A stretch of 40,701 nt of DNA. Source: Candidatus Accumulibacter regalis. Its GTDB lineage: Bacteria; Pseudomonadota; Gammaproteobacteria; Burkholderiales; Rhodocyclaceae. The translations under genes and the position numbers were made by a program. This document shows, piece after piece, positions 33,301 through 40,701 of the stretch. Location of the stretch: NCBI GenBank assembly GCA_000585075.1, contig JEMY01000005.1, positions 1 to 40,701 on the forward strand. The letters run 5' to 3'. Under the pieces are notes generated by a model, which was not told the DNA's origin, did not search any database, and was given only the letters and a program-made list of their open reading frames with translations. The first letter of the stretch is position 1; every line of letters starts with the position of its first letter.

Positions 33301-33540
33301 TTGCGCGCCCACCGCCTCGGCATAGGCATAATCGGAGATCATCGCGCCCGCCGTCCAGACGACCACGACGACCCGCGCCTCTTCAAGAGCGGCCTTGATT
33401 TGCTTGGAATACGAGGTACGACTCTCCAGCTCGTGGTCCCACCACACCGACCCGGCACCGTATTGCTCCTCGATCACGCCCGCGAGCTCCCGGGTCAGAT
33501 CACGATGCTTCGAAGAGTAGCTGATGAAAATCGGCTTCAC
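30322..33540 (-). CDS. TIR - STAND NTPase - TPR defence protein
   Basis: 1072 residues from ATG 33540. Residues 1-120 form a TIR domain (IFISYSSKHRD, WWDHELESRTSY, and the likely catalytic Glu75 in SDYAYAEAV), predicted to break down NAD+. Residues about 165-480 are a STAND NTPase with Walker A HGPGGLGKT (203-211) and Walker B LLIVLDYAEG (261-270). The C-terminal ~350 residues hold TPR repeats, six of them regular 46-residue units. This is the bacterial NLR-like plan: repeats sense a phage product, the NTPase oligomerises, TIR depletes NAD+. It is divergent from the SIR2-TPR gene at 34711, with one uncertain small frame between. Confidence 0.93.
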   Translation of the reverse strand: MKPIFISYSSKHRDLTRELAGVIEEQYGAGSVWWDHELESRTSYSKQIKAALEEARVVVVVWTAGAMISDYAYAEAVGAQAQGKLVNVRPADMRFSDIPEPFNIYHIDEAEDHARVLATIAKVMTGVPIPTRVPLHEIYFRQHGHRLIDAKQRRLARDPREIAPTELLQAKFEVVGYLDATGIRAQLIDWCSDERPTSGRLIHGPGGLGKTRLMIEVAAKLRRQAWMTGFLDPPHEQFDATLKQRWQALDQLISHGGDRGLLIVLDYAEGRQDEVKRITERLSTRPENETRPVRLVLLARSAGEWWTTLHDDTPELQRVFRGTAGAANVAALPDLSTGQQRLDLFDASRAVFAPLLGAQGYVLPSGKFPQERRSRIESGAGYARPLAIQMEALLWLASATPPEAGATGVDELLRRVLGLERTHWKKLLGALDEERTRDMARGVAQVTAVQGVAVRRSIEDLLMADDFYQGQRTARVAVDPVVRKLCRVYGQPDGGVGPLEPDLIGEHHVATAGDPELIDGCLRWIAAEPTENQAKRRRSLLTVLQRATQPEHGTKANDRAVMLLDHLVGRHAKALAADLVAVMMDTQGALAERVDRQVDALDDESLGAIDTELPIQSLSLMDLSLHVAVRRNWLARERLAKVDALEDAAADQRETILSRLAASANTLGIRLSKLGRREEALAASREAVDLYRRLAQDRTDAFLPNLAASLNNLGRDLSALGRREEALAASQEAVDLYRRLAQDRPNAFLPSLAGSLNNIGAMLSALGRREEALAASQEGVDLTRRLAQDHPDVFLPDLARSLNNIGAMLSALGRREEALAASQEAVDLTRRLAQDRPDAFLPDLAMSLSNLGVRLSALGRGEEALVASQEAEVLNRRLAQARPDAFLPDLARSLNNIGAMLFNLGRREAALAASQEAVDIRRRLAQDRPDAFLPNLAMSLGVTSHVLTALDRQAEAAQAAHKALEILAPFVELYPETFGNLARAIGADLLRYSAAAQQAPDRALLERVTRTFDGGETARRGLGDRGARAVIVAILEEAKATGVLDEAALAELPESLVDGLRAAWSERSGEDQ
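30640..31470 (-). repeat. Six near-identical 138-bp TPR-coding repeats
   Basis: The codons for LAQD recur every 138 bases (at about 30761, 30899, 31037, 31175, 31313 and 31451). Several units share most of LNNIGAMLSALGRREEALAA at DNA level, so units have been duplicated or homogenised recently. A more diverged unit precedes them. Confidence 0.9.
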
Positions 33541-33921
33541 GGCGATCCCGGATTTTATGGATTTCGAAATAGCGTAACAGCCATCACTACCGATCAGAAG
33601 CGCGCCGCGAATGCTTCAATGGGCGAAGGCGACTCTCAGCGCCGGAGTTGTTTCACTGTGAGTCCGCTTCGACGAATGTCTGCTATGGAGCCGTGCGCCG
33701 TATGACTGCTTCTGGCCGGCTGCCGACCGACGCCATCCCGCGCCCACCGGCTGCTTCGCGCAGAGTAGCAGTCGGTCAGGTGAGAAAGTTGACCTCCCCG
33801 AGGGAATCGCTGCTTACGGCGGATCGCTCCAACTCAACGTCGGCTTTGGAGAAGAATCGCCGCCCTCCGCTTCTAGCCGATTGTACGCACCACCGAGCGA
33901 ACGATCAGTGGAAAAGCAACC
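33541..33921. other. Leader of the TIR-STAND gene and repeat
   Basis: About 380 bases upstream of the TIR-STAND start. The right half is the second copy of the ~170-bp repeat. No gene is convincing; the promoter of the TIR-STAND gene must lie in or near the repeat. Confidence 0.45.
33697..33864 (+). repeat. ~170-bp repeat, right inverted copy
   Basis: Inverted relative to 25425-25595, about 75 percent identical; together they bracket 8.1 kb of defence-type cargo. Confidence 0.8.
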
Positions 33922-34254
33922 TCAACCGAGCGGCGCACGTATATCAGCAGCTTGGCGCCTGACGCCCAGCGCATGAATCAAAGCGTTCACATGCATTGGC
34001 GTTGTGTGGATGTGGCTTTTGCCGACGACCAGATGCAGGCTTTCACCGATCATGCCGCTCACAACTTGGCTATCCTGCGTCAGTTCGTCTTGAGCTTCAT
34101 CCGTCTCTCCCCGGTAAAGCGCAACGGCGGCCTCGAGCTTCAGCGCCTGATCGCCGCCACGTCCGATCCCTTCCGCGCTGAACTGCTGGGTGCGCATGAT
34201 GCCGACGCTCCCCCAGCAAGCCGACAGAATCGCACCACGCCAAACGATCTGCAT
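33922..34254 (-). CDS. Small hypothetical protein (110 aa), uncertain
   Basis: ATG 34254 is preceded by GGAGG at a short distance (five bases). The product (MQIVWRGAILSACWGSVGI, then QALKLEAAVALYRGETDEAQ) has balanced composition and coding-like codon choice, but I recognise no domain. It points the same way as the TIR-STAND gene, 380 bases upstream of it. It may be a gene remnant. Confidence 0.4.
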   Translation of the reverse strand: MQIVWRGAILSACWGSVGIMRTQQFSAEGIGRGGDQALKLEAAVALYRGETDEAQDELTQDSQVVSGMIGESLHLVVGKSHIHTTPMHVNALIHALGVRRQAADIRAPLG

Positions 34255-34710
34255 GCCTCCGCTCAACCCCCCCTCCCGCAAAAAAACCACAGGCCGTGGC
34301 GGGGCTGCGTCCGGCAGCGCGTGATAACAGCTAAAAACCCCGCCGGCGTAAATTCATGTGAGCCCCAGCTCAGGAACGGGCGAAAAAGCGCTGCAAGGGC
34401 CTTGATGTGAGCGCAATTTCGCGGAACGATACCACCCGCCGTTCGGGATCTTTTCGGGTGCAGCGACTGAATTTCAGAAAGTAGCCCGATCTCGACACGC
34501 TGTATATTTTGTCTATGCTTATTGCTTGAGAAGCTGGAAGATCGTTTTCAGCTGGTGATCGATCCGATCACTCCGGTAATCAACAGCATCGTTCGCGATG
34601 CAATGAAGGTCGCCATCGGTACCTGGCCAACCCCGGAAAGGCCTCAGCGCTAAGCGGCCACTCTCGCCCGCTGGGATCTCGTTTGCGACATGAGGTGGAA
34701 GGCGCCTTGA
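34255..34710. other. Leader of the SIR2-TPR gene
   Basis: About 455 bases without a supported gene. An AT-rich patch near 34500-34530 (TGTATATTTTGTC) is the best promoter candidate ahead of the SIR2-TPR start, with no clear -35 box. Confidence 0.35.
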
Positions 34711-37215
34711 ATGGACATGTTGATTGAGGCTGCGTCGCAAGGGCGGCTGCTGGCATTTGTCGGCGCGGGCATCTCGATGATCCCTCCGACTTGCCTTCCG
34801 TCCTGGTGGGACATCAATGAAGCCGTGATCGTGGCGCTGACCGATCGAGTCGCGCCCCTCATCGGTGGCGAGCGCTCGGTACAGTTGGCAGCCACGATCT
34901 CGGCACGACAACAGTCCGATCGGTTTCCTCCCGAGTACCAGGCCGAGCTGCTCGCCGTCCGTTTGGGAGCGAGCTACTTCCGGGTGCTCCAGTGCCTCGA
35001 TAGTGAGCGCCCCAACGCGGTGCACTTGCGGCTCGCTCGACTGGCTGCGGCAGGGCATCTGGCCGCTATCGTGACCACTAATTTCGATCGGGCCCTGGAG
35101 GCGGCTTTCCGCCTCGTCGGGGCGCCGCTGCGCGTGTGCGCACGTGCCGGCGAGTTCGACGCGCTGGCGCCGGAGCTTGAAGGCAAGTCGGGCAGTTGCG
35201 TGCTGCTCAAACTGCATGGCTCTGCCGACGACCCGGCGACGCTGATCGACACCCTGGCGCAGCGCAAGCGTGGACTGCCCGTCGGTGCGCTCAGCTGCCT
35301 GCGCACGCTGCTGCGGTCGAGTCACTGGCTGTTCCTCGGCTGGTCCGGCGCGGATCTCGATGCGGACGCGGGCTATCTCGGTTTGGCGGCGGCCTGCGAT
35401 AGCGCCCGCGGTTTCACCTGGCTCTACCGTGGCGGGGAAGACCCGCGCCCGTCGGTGGCCAGAATTTGCGCCGCCTATGGCGGACGCGCCGCGATTGTGC
35501 ACGGCGAACTTCCGCAATGGCTGGACTGCGCGACCGGCTCACTGCTCGCCGCGCCGCCGTCGACCGATGTAGACGGCGATTCGGGTGAGCTTGGGCGGCA
35601 GGCACGAGAGCAAGTCGCCAGCCACGCAAGAGGATGGGCAGAACAGATCGGCAGTACGGCATCCGCTCTCGGGCTCGCGGACATTCTGGTTGCGGTCGGC
35701 GAGCCGCATTCAGCCATCGAATTGCTGCGCGCAGCCCTGCAGGCACTGCCCAAGGCAGATCGTGAAGACAGGGACGGCGTCACGCTGACCTGTGCGCTGG
35801 CGGGCAAACTCCAGGGGCTGGGTGAGGACGCGGAGGCGCTCGCGCTTTACCAGGGAGCCGCCGGGCTCCTCGATGCGCGTGGCGATAACGAACGCGCCGC
35901 CGAAGCGCGCGGCAATGCCGGCTTGATCTACCAGGCGCGGGGCGAACTTACGGCCGCGCGCAGCGCGTTCGAGGGTGCGCGGAGGAGCGCCGAGGCTTCG
36001 GCCGATGACGCCAAGCGCAGTGTCGCGCTTCACAACTTGGCGCTGGTCCACGGCTTGCTCGGTGAGTATGACGAGGGCGAACGCCTGTTCCGCGAGGAGA
36101 TCGAGATCCTCAAAGCACTTGGCGACGAACCGAACGAAGCAGTGGCATACAACGACCTCGGATATCTTTTAGCCGAAGCATCGCGATTCGACGCCGCGGT
36201 CGAGGTGCTGACCAAGGCGGTCCGGATTCGTGAGCGTCTGGGCAACGACCGCGGCCGCGCAATGTCTCTGGGGAACCTCGCCAAGGTCCACTTTGGCCGA
36301 GGTGATCTCGAAGCGGCCTCGGCAATCCATCGTGAGGTGATCGAGATCTTTCGTCGCCTCGGCGATGAACCAAGCCGCATCACCGCGGTCGGGAATCTGG
36401 CGGTCGCTGCAGTTCGACAGGGGCAGCCGCAGGCTGCGATCCCGATGTTGCGCAAGGCGATCATCGATGCTGAAGCCATCAAGCGTACGCCTGAGGGTGT
36501 GCGCCTGCGCATGAACCTGGGTGAAGCCCTGCGCGAAGCCGGTCAACTCGAAGCGGCCTGCGAAGTGCTGGAGGAGTCGGAGAGAATCGCGAAGCGCCTA
36601 GACGCCAGCCCGGCCCGGGCGGAGACCCTGCTCGAACTCGGCATCACCCGCTGGCGGCTGGACGAACTCGACGAGGCAGAGCGGCTCTTTCGCGAGGTCG
36701 TGGCGATCTGGGACGCACTAAAACAAGAAGCCCGCGTGGCGCCGGCGCTGACCAACCTCGGTCTGGTGGCGCAACAGCGTGGGCATCTCGACGATGCGCT
36801 CGATTTCTTCCGGCGCGGCCTGGACATCAATGCCCGTCTCGGCAAGCAGGCGGGGGTCGTGCGCGGCAAGCTCAACCTCGGCAATGTCGCACTTCAGCAG
36901 GGACGGCTCGAGGCAGCGATTGACCTTTACACCGCAGCGCGCGAGCTGGCCGACGATCTCAAGCTGCCACTGGAGCGTTTCGGGGCGCGCGCGGCGATCG
37001 CCTCTACCTTGGGTCGGCAAGGAAAGGCTGGCACCGCATTGGCTGCATTCCGCGACGCAGAGGCCGCGGCGACGCGCCCGACCGACAAAATCAATCTCGC
37101 CGTTCGTCTGGATGGTCTCGCCGAGCTCTATGCAGCCAATGACCACCCGCAAATCGCCAGCGCGTTTAGCGCCGAGGCCGGAAGGCTGCGGGCGGGCGAG
37201 GCACCGGGAGCATAG
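34711..37215 (+). CDS. SIR2 NADase - TPR defence protein
   Basis: 834 residues; ATG 34711 with GGAAGG about nine bases upstream (ATG 34717 two codons later). Residues about 10-270 are a SIR2 domain: AFVGAGIS (15-22), VTTNFDRALE (121-130), catalytic His in LLKLHGSADD (169) and LGWSGADLD (209-217). The rest is a long series of degenerate TPRs (EAVAYNDLGYLLAEASRFDA, RAMSLGNLAKVHFGRGDLEA). SIR2 domains of this kind deplete NAD+ on phage infection (as in Thoeris ThsA or DSR proteins). There is no NTPase domain, unlike the TIR neighbour, so oligomerisation may rely on the TPRs. Followed convergently by the RecD2-like gene. Confidence 0.93.
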   Translation: MDMLIEAASQGRLLAFVGAGISMIPPTCLPSWWDINEAVIVALTDRVAPLIGGERSVQLAATISARQQSDRFPPEYQAELLAVRLGASYFRVLQCLDSERPNAVHLRLARLAAAGHLAAIVTTNFDRALEAAFRLVGAPLRVCARAGEFDALAPELEGKSGSCVLLKLHGSADDPATLIDTLAQRKRGLPVGALSCLRTLLRSSHWLFLGWSGADLDADAGYLGLAAACDSARGFTWLYRGGEDPRPSVARICAAYGGRAAIVHGELPQWLDCATGSLLAAPPSTDVDGDSGELGRQAREQVASHARGWAEQIGSTASALGLADILVAVGEPHSAIELLRAALQALPKADREDRDGVTLTCALAGKLQGLGEDAEALALYQGAAGLLDARGDNERAAEARGNAGLIYQARGELTAARSAFEGARRSAEASADDAKRSVALHNLALVHGLLGEYDEGERLFREEIEILKALGDEPNEAVAYNDLGYLLAEASRFDAAVEVLTKAVRIRERLGNDRGRAMSLGNLAKVHFGRGDLEAASAIHREVIEIFRRLGDEPSRITAVGNLAVAAVRQGQPQAAIPMLRKAIIDAEAIKRTPEGVRLRMNLGEALREAGQLEAACEVLEESERIAKRLDASPARAETLLELGITRWRLDELDEAERLFREVVAIWDALKQEARVAPALTNLGLVAQQRGHLDDALDFFRRGLDINARLGKQAGVVRGKLNLGNVALQQGRLEAAIDLYTAARELADDLKLPLERFGARAAIASTLGRQGKAGTALAAFRDAEAAATRPTDKINLAVRLDGLAELYAANDHPQIASAFSAEAGRLRAGEAPGA

Positions 37216-37248
37216 TGCGGCGGCCTGGTTATGCCCAGAACATAGAGG

Positions 37249-37305
37249 CTTCTGGAACAGGGCGCGCAAAAGCAGCTTCTACGCCCGAGCGGCTTGTTCC
37301 AGAAG
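37249..37305. terminator. Inverted repeat between convergent genes
   Basis: CTTCTGGAACA (37249-37259) and TGTTCCAGAAG (37295-37305), perfect, 35-base loop. It lies between the convergent ends of the SIR2-TPR and RecD2-like genes. The long loop and missing T tract make a simple terminator doubtful; a protein-binding site or element remnant is possible. Confidence 0.4.
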
Positions 37306-37406
37306 TGAGGGCGCTGCTATCGATGAGCGCCGCACTTGTAACAGCATGGGATCCAAGCGCGGGCGACCCCACGCCCGTTACCCGGTAGCGCGAGGTGGCA
37401 GCGCAA

Positions 37407-39584
37407 CTATCGGTCAGTCGCCACCAGCCGTTCTTTCAGCTTCGACCAGCGCCGCTCCACTTGCTTACCCTTGACCGCCATGGCCAGTGCCCTCTTCTGC
37501 CCGACCAGCACCACCAGCCTCTTGCCACGTGTGATCCCGGTGTAGATCAGATTGCGCTTGAGCATCATGTAGTGCTGAGTCGAGATCGGAATGACCACCA
37601 CCGGGTACTCGGAACCCTGCGACTTGTGGATCGTCGTCGCGTAACAGAGCACCAGCTCATCGAGTTCGCCAAACGGATAACTGACCACCCGGCCGTCGAA
37701 GGCCACGGCGAGTTCCTCTTCGTCCGGGTCGACGCCGGTCACGAAACCGATGTCGCCGTTGAAAACATCCCGGTCGTAGTTGTTCTCGATCTGCATCACC
37801 TTGTCGCCGACACTGAAGCGGTTGCCGAACTTGTCGACACTGTGCTCGCCGGGCGGATTGAGCACCGCCTGTAACGCCTGGTTGATACCGCGAGCGCCGG
37901 TGATCCCCCGGTTCATCGGGCACAGCACCTGAATGTCGCGGATCGAATCGACCTCGAACTTTCTCGGCAGGCGGGTCTGCACCAAATCGACCACGGTTTG
38001 CGCAATGACTTCCGGTTCTTCGGCAGCAACGAGGTAGAAGTCCGATGCTTCTCCTTTCTCGGGCAGGCTGGGAAAAACGCCTCGGTTGATCTGGTGGGCA
38101 CTGCGCACGATTCGCGAGGTGGCTGCCTGGCGAAACACTTCGGTCAGGCGGATAACGGGGACGACACCCGAGTCAATGAGATCGGTCAGGAACTGGCCAG
38201 GGCCCACCGAGGGCAGTTGATCCACGTCACCGACAAGAATCACCGCCGTGCGGGTCGCCACGGCCTTGAGCAACTGGTTTGCCAACGGCACGTCGATCAT
38301 CGAACATTCGTCGGCCACCAGAAGATCGCATTCGAGAGGATTGTCCGCGTTGCGCTTGAACTGACCATTGATCGGATTGATCTCCAGCAAGCGATGGATC
38401 GTCTTGGCTTCCAGACCGGTCGATTCGGACAGACGCTTGGCCGCCCTTCCCGTTGGCGCACACAGGAGGGGTTTGACGCCCTTGACGGTCATGATGGTCA
38501 GAATCGACTTCACCAGGGTGGTCTTCCCGACGCCGGGTCCGCCGGTGATCACCAGCAGCTTGGAAGACAGGGCGAGGCGGATGGCCTCTTTCTGGCTGTC
38601 GGCCAACTGGATAGAGAGCTTCTGCTCGACCCAGGGAATCGCTTTGTCGGCCTCGAAGGCAGGCAGGGTCGTCCCGCCCGCGTCAAGGCGCAGTATCTGG
38701 GCGGCGATCGATTGCTCGGCGTAGTACAGGGGCGCCAGGAAAACGCAGGCTTGGCCTTCGACGGTGTCGGGCAGCAATACCTCGTCGGCGACTTCTTGAG
38801 CGATCGCTGTTTCGATGATGGATTCCGCGATGTCGAGCAGCTTCACCGCCAGAGGCACCAGGTCGGCGTAGGGCAAGCCGCAGTGGCCCTGGCCCGAGGC
38901 TTCGGTGAGCGCGTAGGAAATACCGGCCTGGGCTCGCAAGGGCGAATCCTTGGCAATGCCAATCTTCTGGGCAATCGTGTCCGCCGAGAGGAAGCCTATG
39001 CCGCGAATATCCTGGGCCAATCGATAGGGGTTTTCCTGAACGATCTCGATGGCCCCCTGACCGTAGGTCTTGAAGATGCGCACCGCTCGGGAGGTGGAGA
39101 CGCCATGCGCGTGCAGGAAGACCATGATGCTGCGAATCACCTTCTGGTCAGCCCAGCCGGAGGTGATCTTTCTGGCGCGGACTTCGCCGATGCCGGGAAT
39201 TTCGCGAAGGCGTTCCGGTGACTGCTCGATGACGTCAAACACCGCCGCACCGAAGGCCTTCACCAGCTTGCCGGCATAGACGGGGCCGATGCCCTTGACC
39301 ATGCCGGAACCGAGGTAGCGCTCGATGCCGGTCAAGGTGGTCGGCGGGTAGATTTTGACGAACACAGCGCGAAACTGCCGGCCGTGCTCGCGGTCGGTCA
39401 CCCAGTTGCCGGAAGCGGACGCGTATTCGCCGGGAGAAACAACGGGGGCGTGGCCAATCAGGGTGATCAGTTCTCGCTCGCCCTTTACCTTCAGGCGCAG
39501 AACACAGAAACCGTTCTGCTCGTTGTGGAAGGTCACGCGTTCAACGAGGCCGGCGAGGCGGTCGAGGGTGGCGGCGTCAGACAT
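37407..39584 (-). CDS. recD2: RecD2-like SF1B DNA helicase
   Basis: 725 residues. N-terminal OB-like region, then helix-hairpin-helix motifs (GSGMVKGIGPVYAGKLV, REIPGIGEVRARKI), then the SF1B helicase core: Walker A VITGGPGVGKTTL, LLVADECSMID (Walker B), LVGDVDQLPSVGPGQFL (motif III), LTEVFRQA (motif IV), and C-terminal YATTIHKSQGSEYPVVVIP with YTGITRGKRLVVLVG (motifs V, VI). A 5'-3' helicase of the RecD2/TraA family. It lies 91 bases after the IHF-like gene, same strand, probably one operon. RecD2 copies on plasmids may help replication or repair of incoming DNA. Complete. Confidence 0.93.
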   Translation of the reverse strand: MSDAATLDRLAGLVERVTFHNEQNGFCVLRLKVKGERELITLIGHAPVVSPGEYASASGNWVTDREHGRQFRAVFVKIYPPTTLTGIERYLGSGMVKGIGPVYAGKLVKAFGAAVFDVIEQSPERLREIPGIGEVRARKITSGWADQKVIRSIMVFLHAHGVSTSRAVRIFKTYGQGAIEIVQENPYRLAQDIRGIGFLSADTIAQKIGIAKDSPLRAQAGISYALTEASGQGHCGLPYADLVPLAVKLLDIAESIIETAIAQEVADEVLLPDTVEGQACVFLAPLYYAEQSIAAQILRLDAGGTTLPAFEADKAIPWVEQKLSIQLADSQKEAIRLALSSKLLVITGGPGVGKTTLVKSILTIMTVKGVKPLLCAPTGRAAKRLSESTGLEAKTIHRLLEINPINGQFKRNADNPLECDLLVADECSMIDVPLANQLLKAVATRTAVILVGDVDQLPSVGPGQFLTDLIDSGVVPVIRLTEVFRQAATSRIVRSAHQINRGVFPSLPEKGEASDFYLVAAEEPEVIAQTVVDLVQTRLPRKFEVDSIRDIQVLCPMNRGITGARGINQALQAVLNPPGEHSVDKFGNRFSVGDKVMQIENNYDRDVFNGDIGFVTGVDPDEEELAVAFDGRVVSYPFGELDELVLCYATTIHKSQGSEYPVVVIPISTQHYMMLKRNLIYTGITRGKRLVVLVGQKRALAMAVKGKQVERRWSKLKERLVATDR

Positions 39585-39675
39585 GGAGAGGCGCGGTGAT
39601 GCTACCCAAGGCGGCGCGCGAATCGACTGCGAACGGGCTTGGCGCTGGCTGCGCCTAGTCTGCCAAGGGCGTGCA

Positions 39676-39987
39676 TCAGGCGGCCTGCTGAAGCGGTGCG
39701 TCCTTGACTGACGCCTCGACGCGCTCCCGCAGTTCCTTGCCAGCAGTGAAATGTGGCACGTACTTTTCGGGGACCGGAACCGCCACTCCGGTTCGTGGAT
39801 TGCGCCCCGCCCTCGCTGGATGGTAGTTCAGCCGAAAACTTCCGAAACCACGGATTTCGACACGATCGCCTTGCGCCAGGGCGCGCCCGATGGCGTCGAG
39901 GATTTCCTTTACGGCGATGTCGGTATCCTTCACCGTCAGCGTCGGAAAACGGGAGGCGATGGCGGCGATCAGATCTGCGCGTGTCAT
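39676..39987 (-). CDS. IHF-beta/HU-family DNA-bending protein
   Basis: 103 residues from ATG 39987 (ATG 39996 adds MPT; the frame stays open to 40221 but that extension is low-complexity). [15 protein letters not shown], then the beta-arm [19 protein letters not shown] with the intercalating Pro and the [13 protein letters not shown] hairpin, as in integration host factor beta. It has a short extra tail ([13 protein letters not shown]). As an element-borne nucleoid protein it could shape the origin, the transfer region or recombination complexes. First gene before the RecD2-like helicase. Confidence 0.9.
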   Translation of the reverse strand: MTRADLIAAIASRFPTLTVKDTDIAVKEILDAIGRALAQGDRVEIRGFGSFRLNYHPARAGRNPRTGVAVPVPEKYVPHFTAGKELRERVEASVKDAPLQQAA

Positions 39988-40343
39988 GGTCGGCATTCTA
40001 CCGTCTGGACTTGCGTTGGCTGTCATTGGCGGAGGGGGTTCAGAGAGACGAGCGCTGCCGGCACCGACGGCACCATCCCTTCTATCTTCGACGTCGCGAC
40101 GGTCAGCGGTCGGCGGTGGAGCAGCAACTTGCCGCTTTCCGCTGATCGTCGCCTTGTTGGCCATGGGAGGAGGTCGCCAAGTGAACTCGCCGACTTGCGC
40201 GTCGACGCTTTGAGATCCCATCGCTCAACGACAGCTGTCGGCCGGCGAGCGATGTAGCGGCAGCGAAAGTTCGGCTGCCGCGAACGACAGCACACTGATC
40301 CGGAACCCGCCGTTCGACTCGATTGGCCGTCGACCCCGTCATT

Positions 40344-40701
40344 TCAGCGAAATACCGCGCAGACATCCCTGACGTGGCCGCGCAGCCAACGATGTGCTGG
40401 ATCGGCATCCAGCCTTGGGTGCCAGAGCAATGAAACCGTGACCTCCGGTATGGTGACCGGGAGGGGAAAGCTATGCATTCCGGCACGTAGATTTCCCGTG
40501 TGTCGTTCGGGAACAGTGGCGATCAAGTCGGAGGCTCGAGCCAAGGCCAGCGCGGTCGAAAAGCCTCCGACAATCGTGACAATCTGCCGTCCCAGCCCAA
40601 GTGGCTTCAATGCTTCGTCAATCGGGCCTTCGCCAAGCACCCTGCGCGAAACGCCGATATGCCTGCCGGCCGCAAAACGAGAGGGCGAAATCTCACCCTG
40701 G
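40344..40701 (-). CDS. LysR-family regulator, C-terminal part (cut by window edge)
   Basis: About 118 residues of the effector-binding domain are visible, entering at the right edge. The segment ALALARASDLIATVPERHTGNL followed by FPLPVTIPEVTVSLLWHPRLDADPAHRWLR is typical of LysR-type regulators near their C-terminus. The DNA-binding domain and start are outside the window. Target genes unknown. This may be the first gene outside the mobile backbone. Confidence 0.85.
   Translation of the reverse strand, partial: QGEISPSRFAAGRHIGVSRRVLGEGPIDEALKPLGLGRQIVTIVGGFSTALALARASDLIATVPERHTGNLRAGMHSFPLPVTIPEVTVSLLWHPRLDADPAHRWLRGHVRDVCAVFR

Noticed and set aside
34519-35517. 332-codon minus-strand frame
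   Set aside because: It is antisense to the SIR2-TPR gene, which has clear domains; the long frame is a product of high GC.
39988-40221. N-terminal extension of the IHF-like protein
   Set aside because: Pro/Arg-rich low-complexity sequence without homology; family members begin at MTRADL or nearby.

Overview
This GC-rich window reads as part of a conjugative plasmid, or a plasmid-like integrative element, from a proteobacterium. Protein style, codon use and the dispersed intergenic repeats suggest a betaproteobacterium of the Rhodocyclales/Accumulibacter type, but I cannot prove the host. Plasmid identity rests on a RepA-type initiator (23222-24196) facing an origin with four identical 16-bp iterons, DnaA boxes and an AT-rich phased-repeat tract (22440-22730). 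Conjugation genes on the minus strand are a TraD-like coupling protein, a DUF4400-type membrane protein, a VirB1-like lytic transglycosylase, an OmpA-like lipoprotein and a truncated membrane protein at the left edge.

Layout. 1-1250: conjugation genes. 1343-2963: IS3-family element with a -1 frameshift site. 3091-3768: exported-protein gene broken by one amber codon. 3980-10172: a nuclease-STAND-TPR-SEC-C defence gene split by a 3278-bp transposon whose ends and 5-bp target duplication can be read exactly (6699-9976). 10356-13791: three-gene ABC-3C-type conflict operon with a restriction-endonuclease-like effector. 14567-14611: 3' fragment of a tRNA-Asn. 14717-15986: ISAs1-family element with perfect 20-bp ends and a 10-bp target duplication, transposase frameshifted. 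16403-18790: glycine-rich lipoprotein, a strongly structured non-coding repeat, and an unrecognised protein. 19162-22299: TraD block. 22440-24958: origin, repA and a sigma-region-4-like protein. 25425-33864: accessory segment bracketed by inverted copies of a ~170-bp repeat, with a trypsin-like protease, a HEPN-like protein followed by a convincing integron attC site, an OLD-type ATPase-nuclease and a TIR-STAND-TPR protein. 34711-37215: SIR2-TPR protein. 37407-39987: RecD2-like helicase and IHF/HU-type protein. 40344-40701: cut-off LysR regulator.

The genes fit a plasmid backbone (replication, transfer, IHF, RecD2-like helicase) loaded with anti-phage or anti-plasmid modules: two predicted NADases (TIR and SIR2), a DUF4297-type nuclease-STAND sensor, ABC-3C and an OLD nuclease. 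About 18 kb of this cargo lies between TraD/DUF4400 and the lytic transglycosylase, which are on the same strand, so the transfer operon may have been split by cargo. The transposon inside the STAND gene probably inactivated or altered that system: excision leaving one ACAAC restores an open frame of about 969 codons ending in a SEC-C zinc motif.
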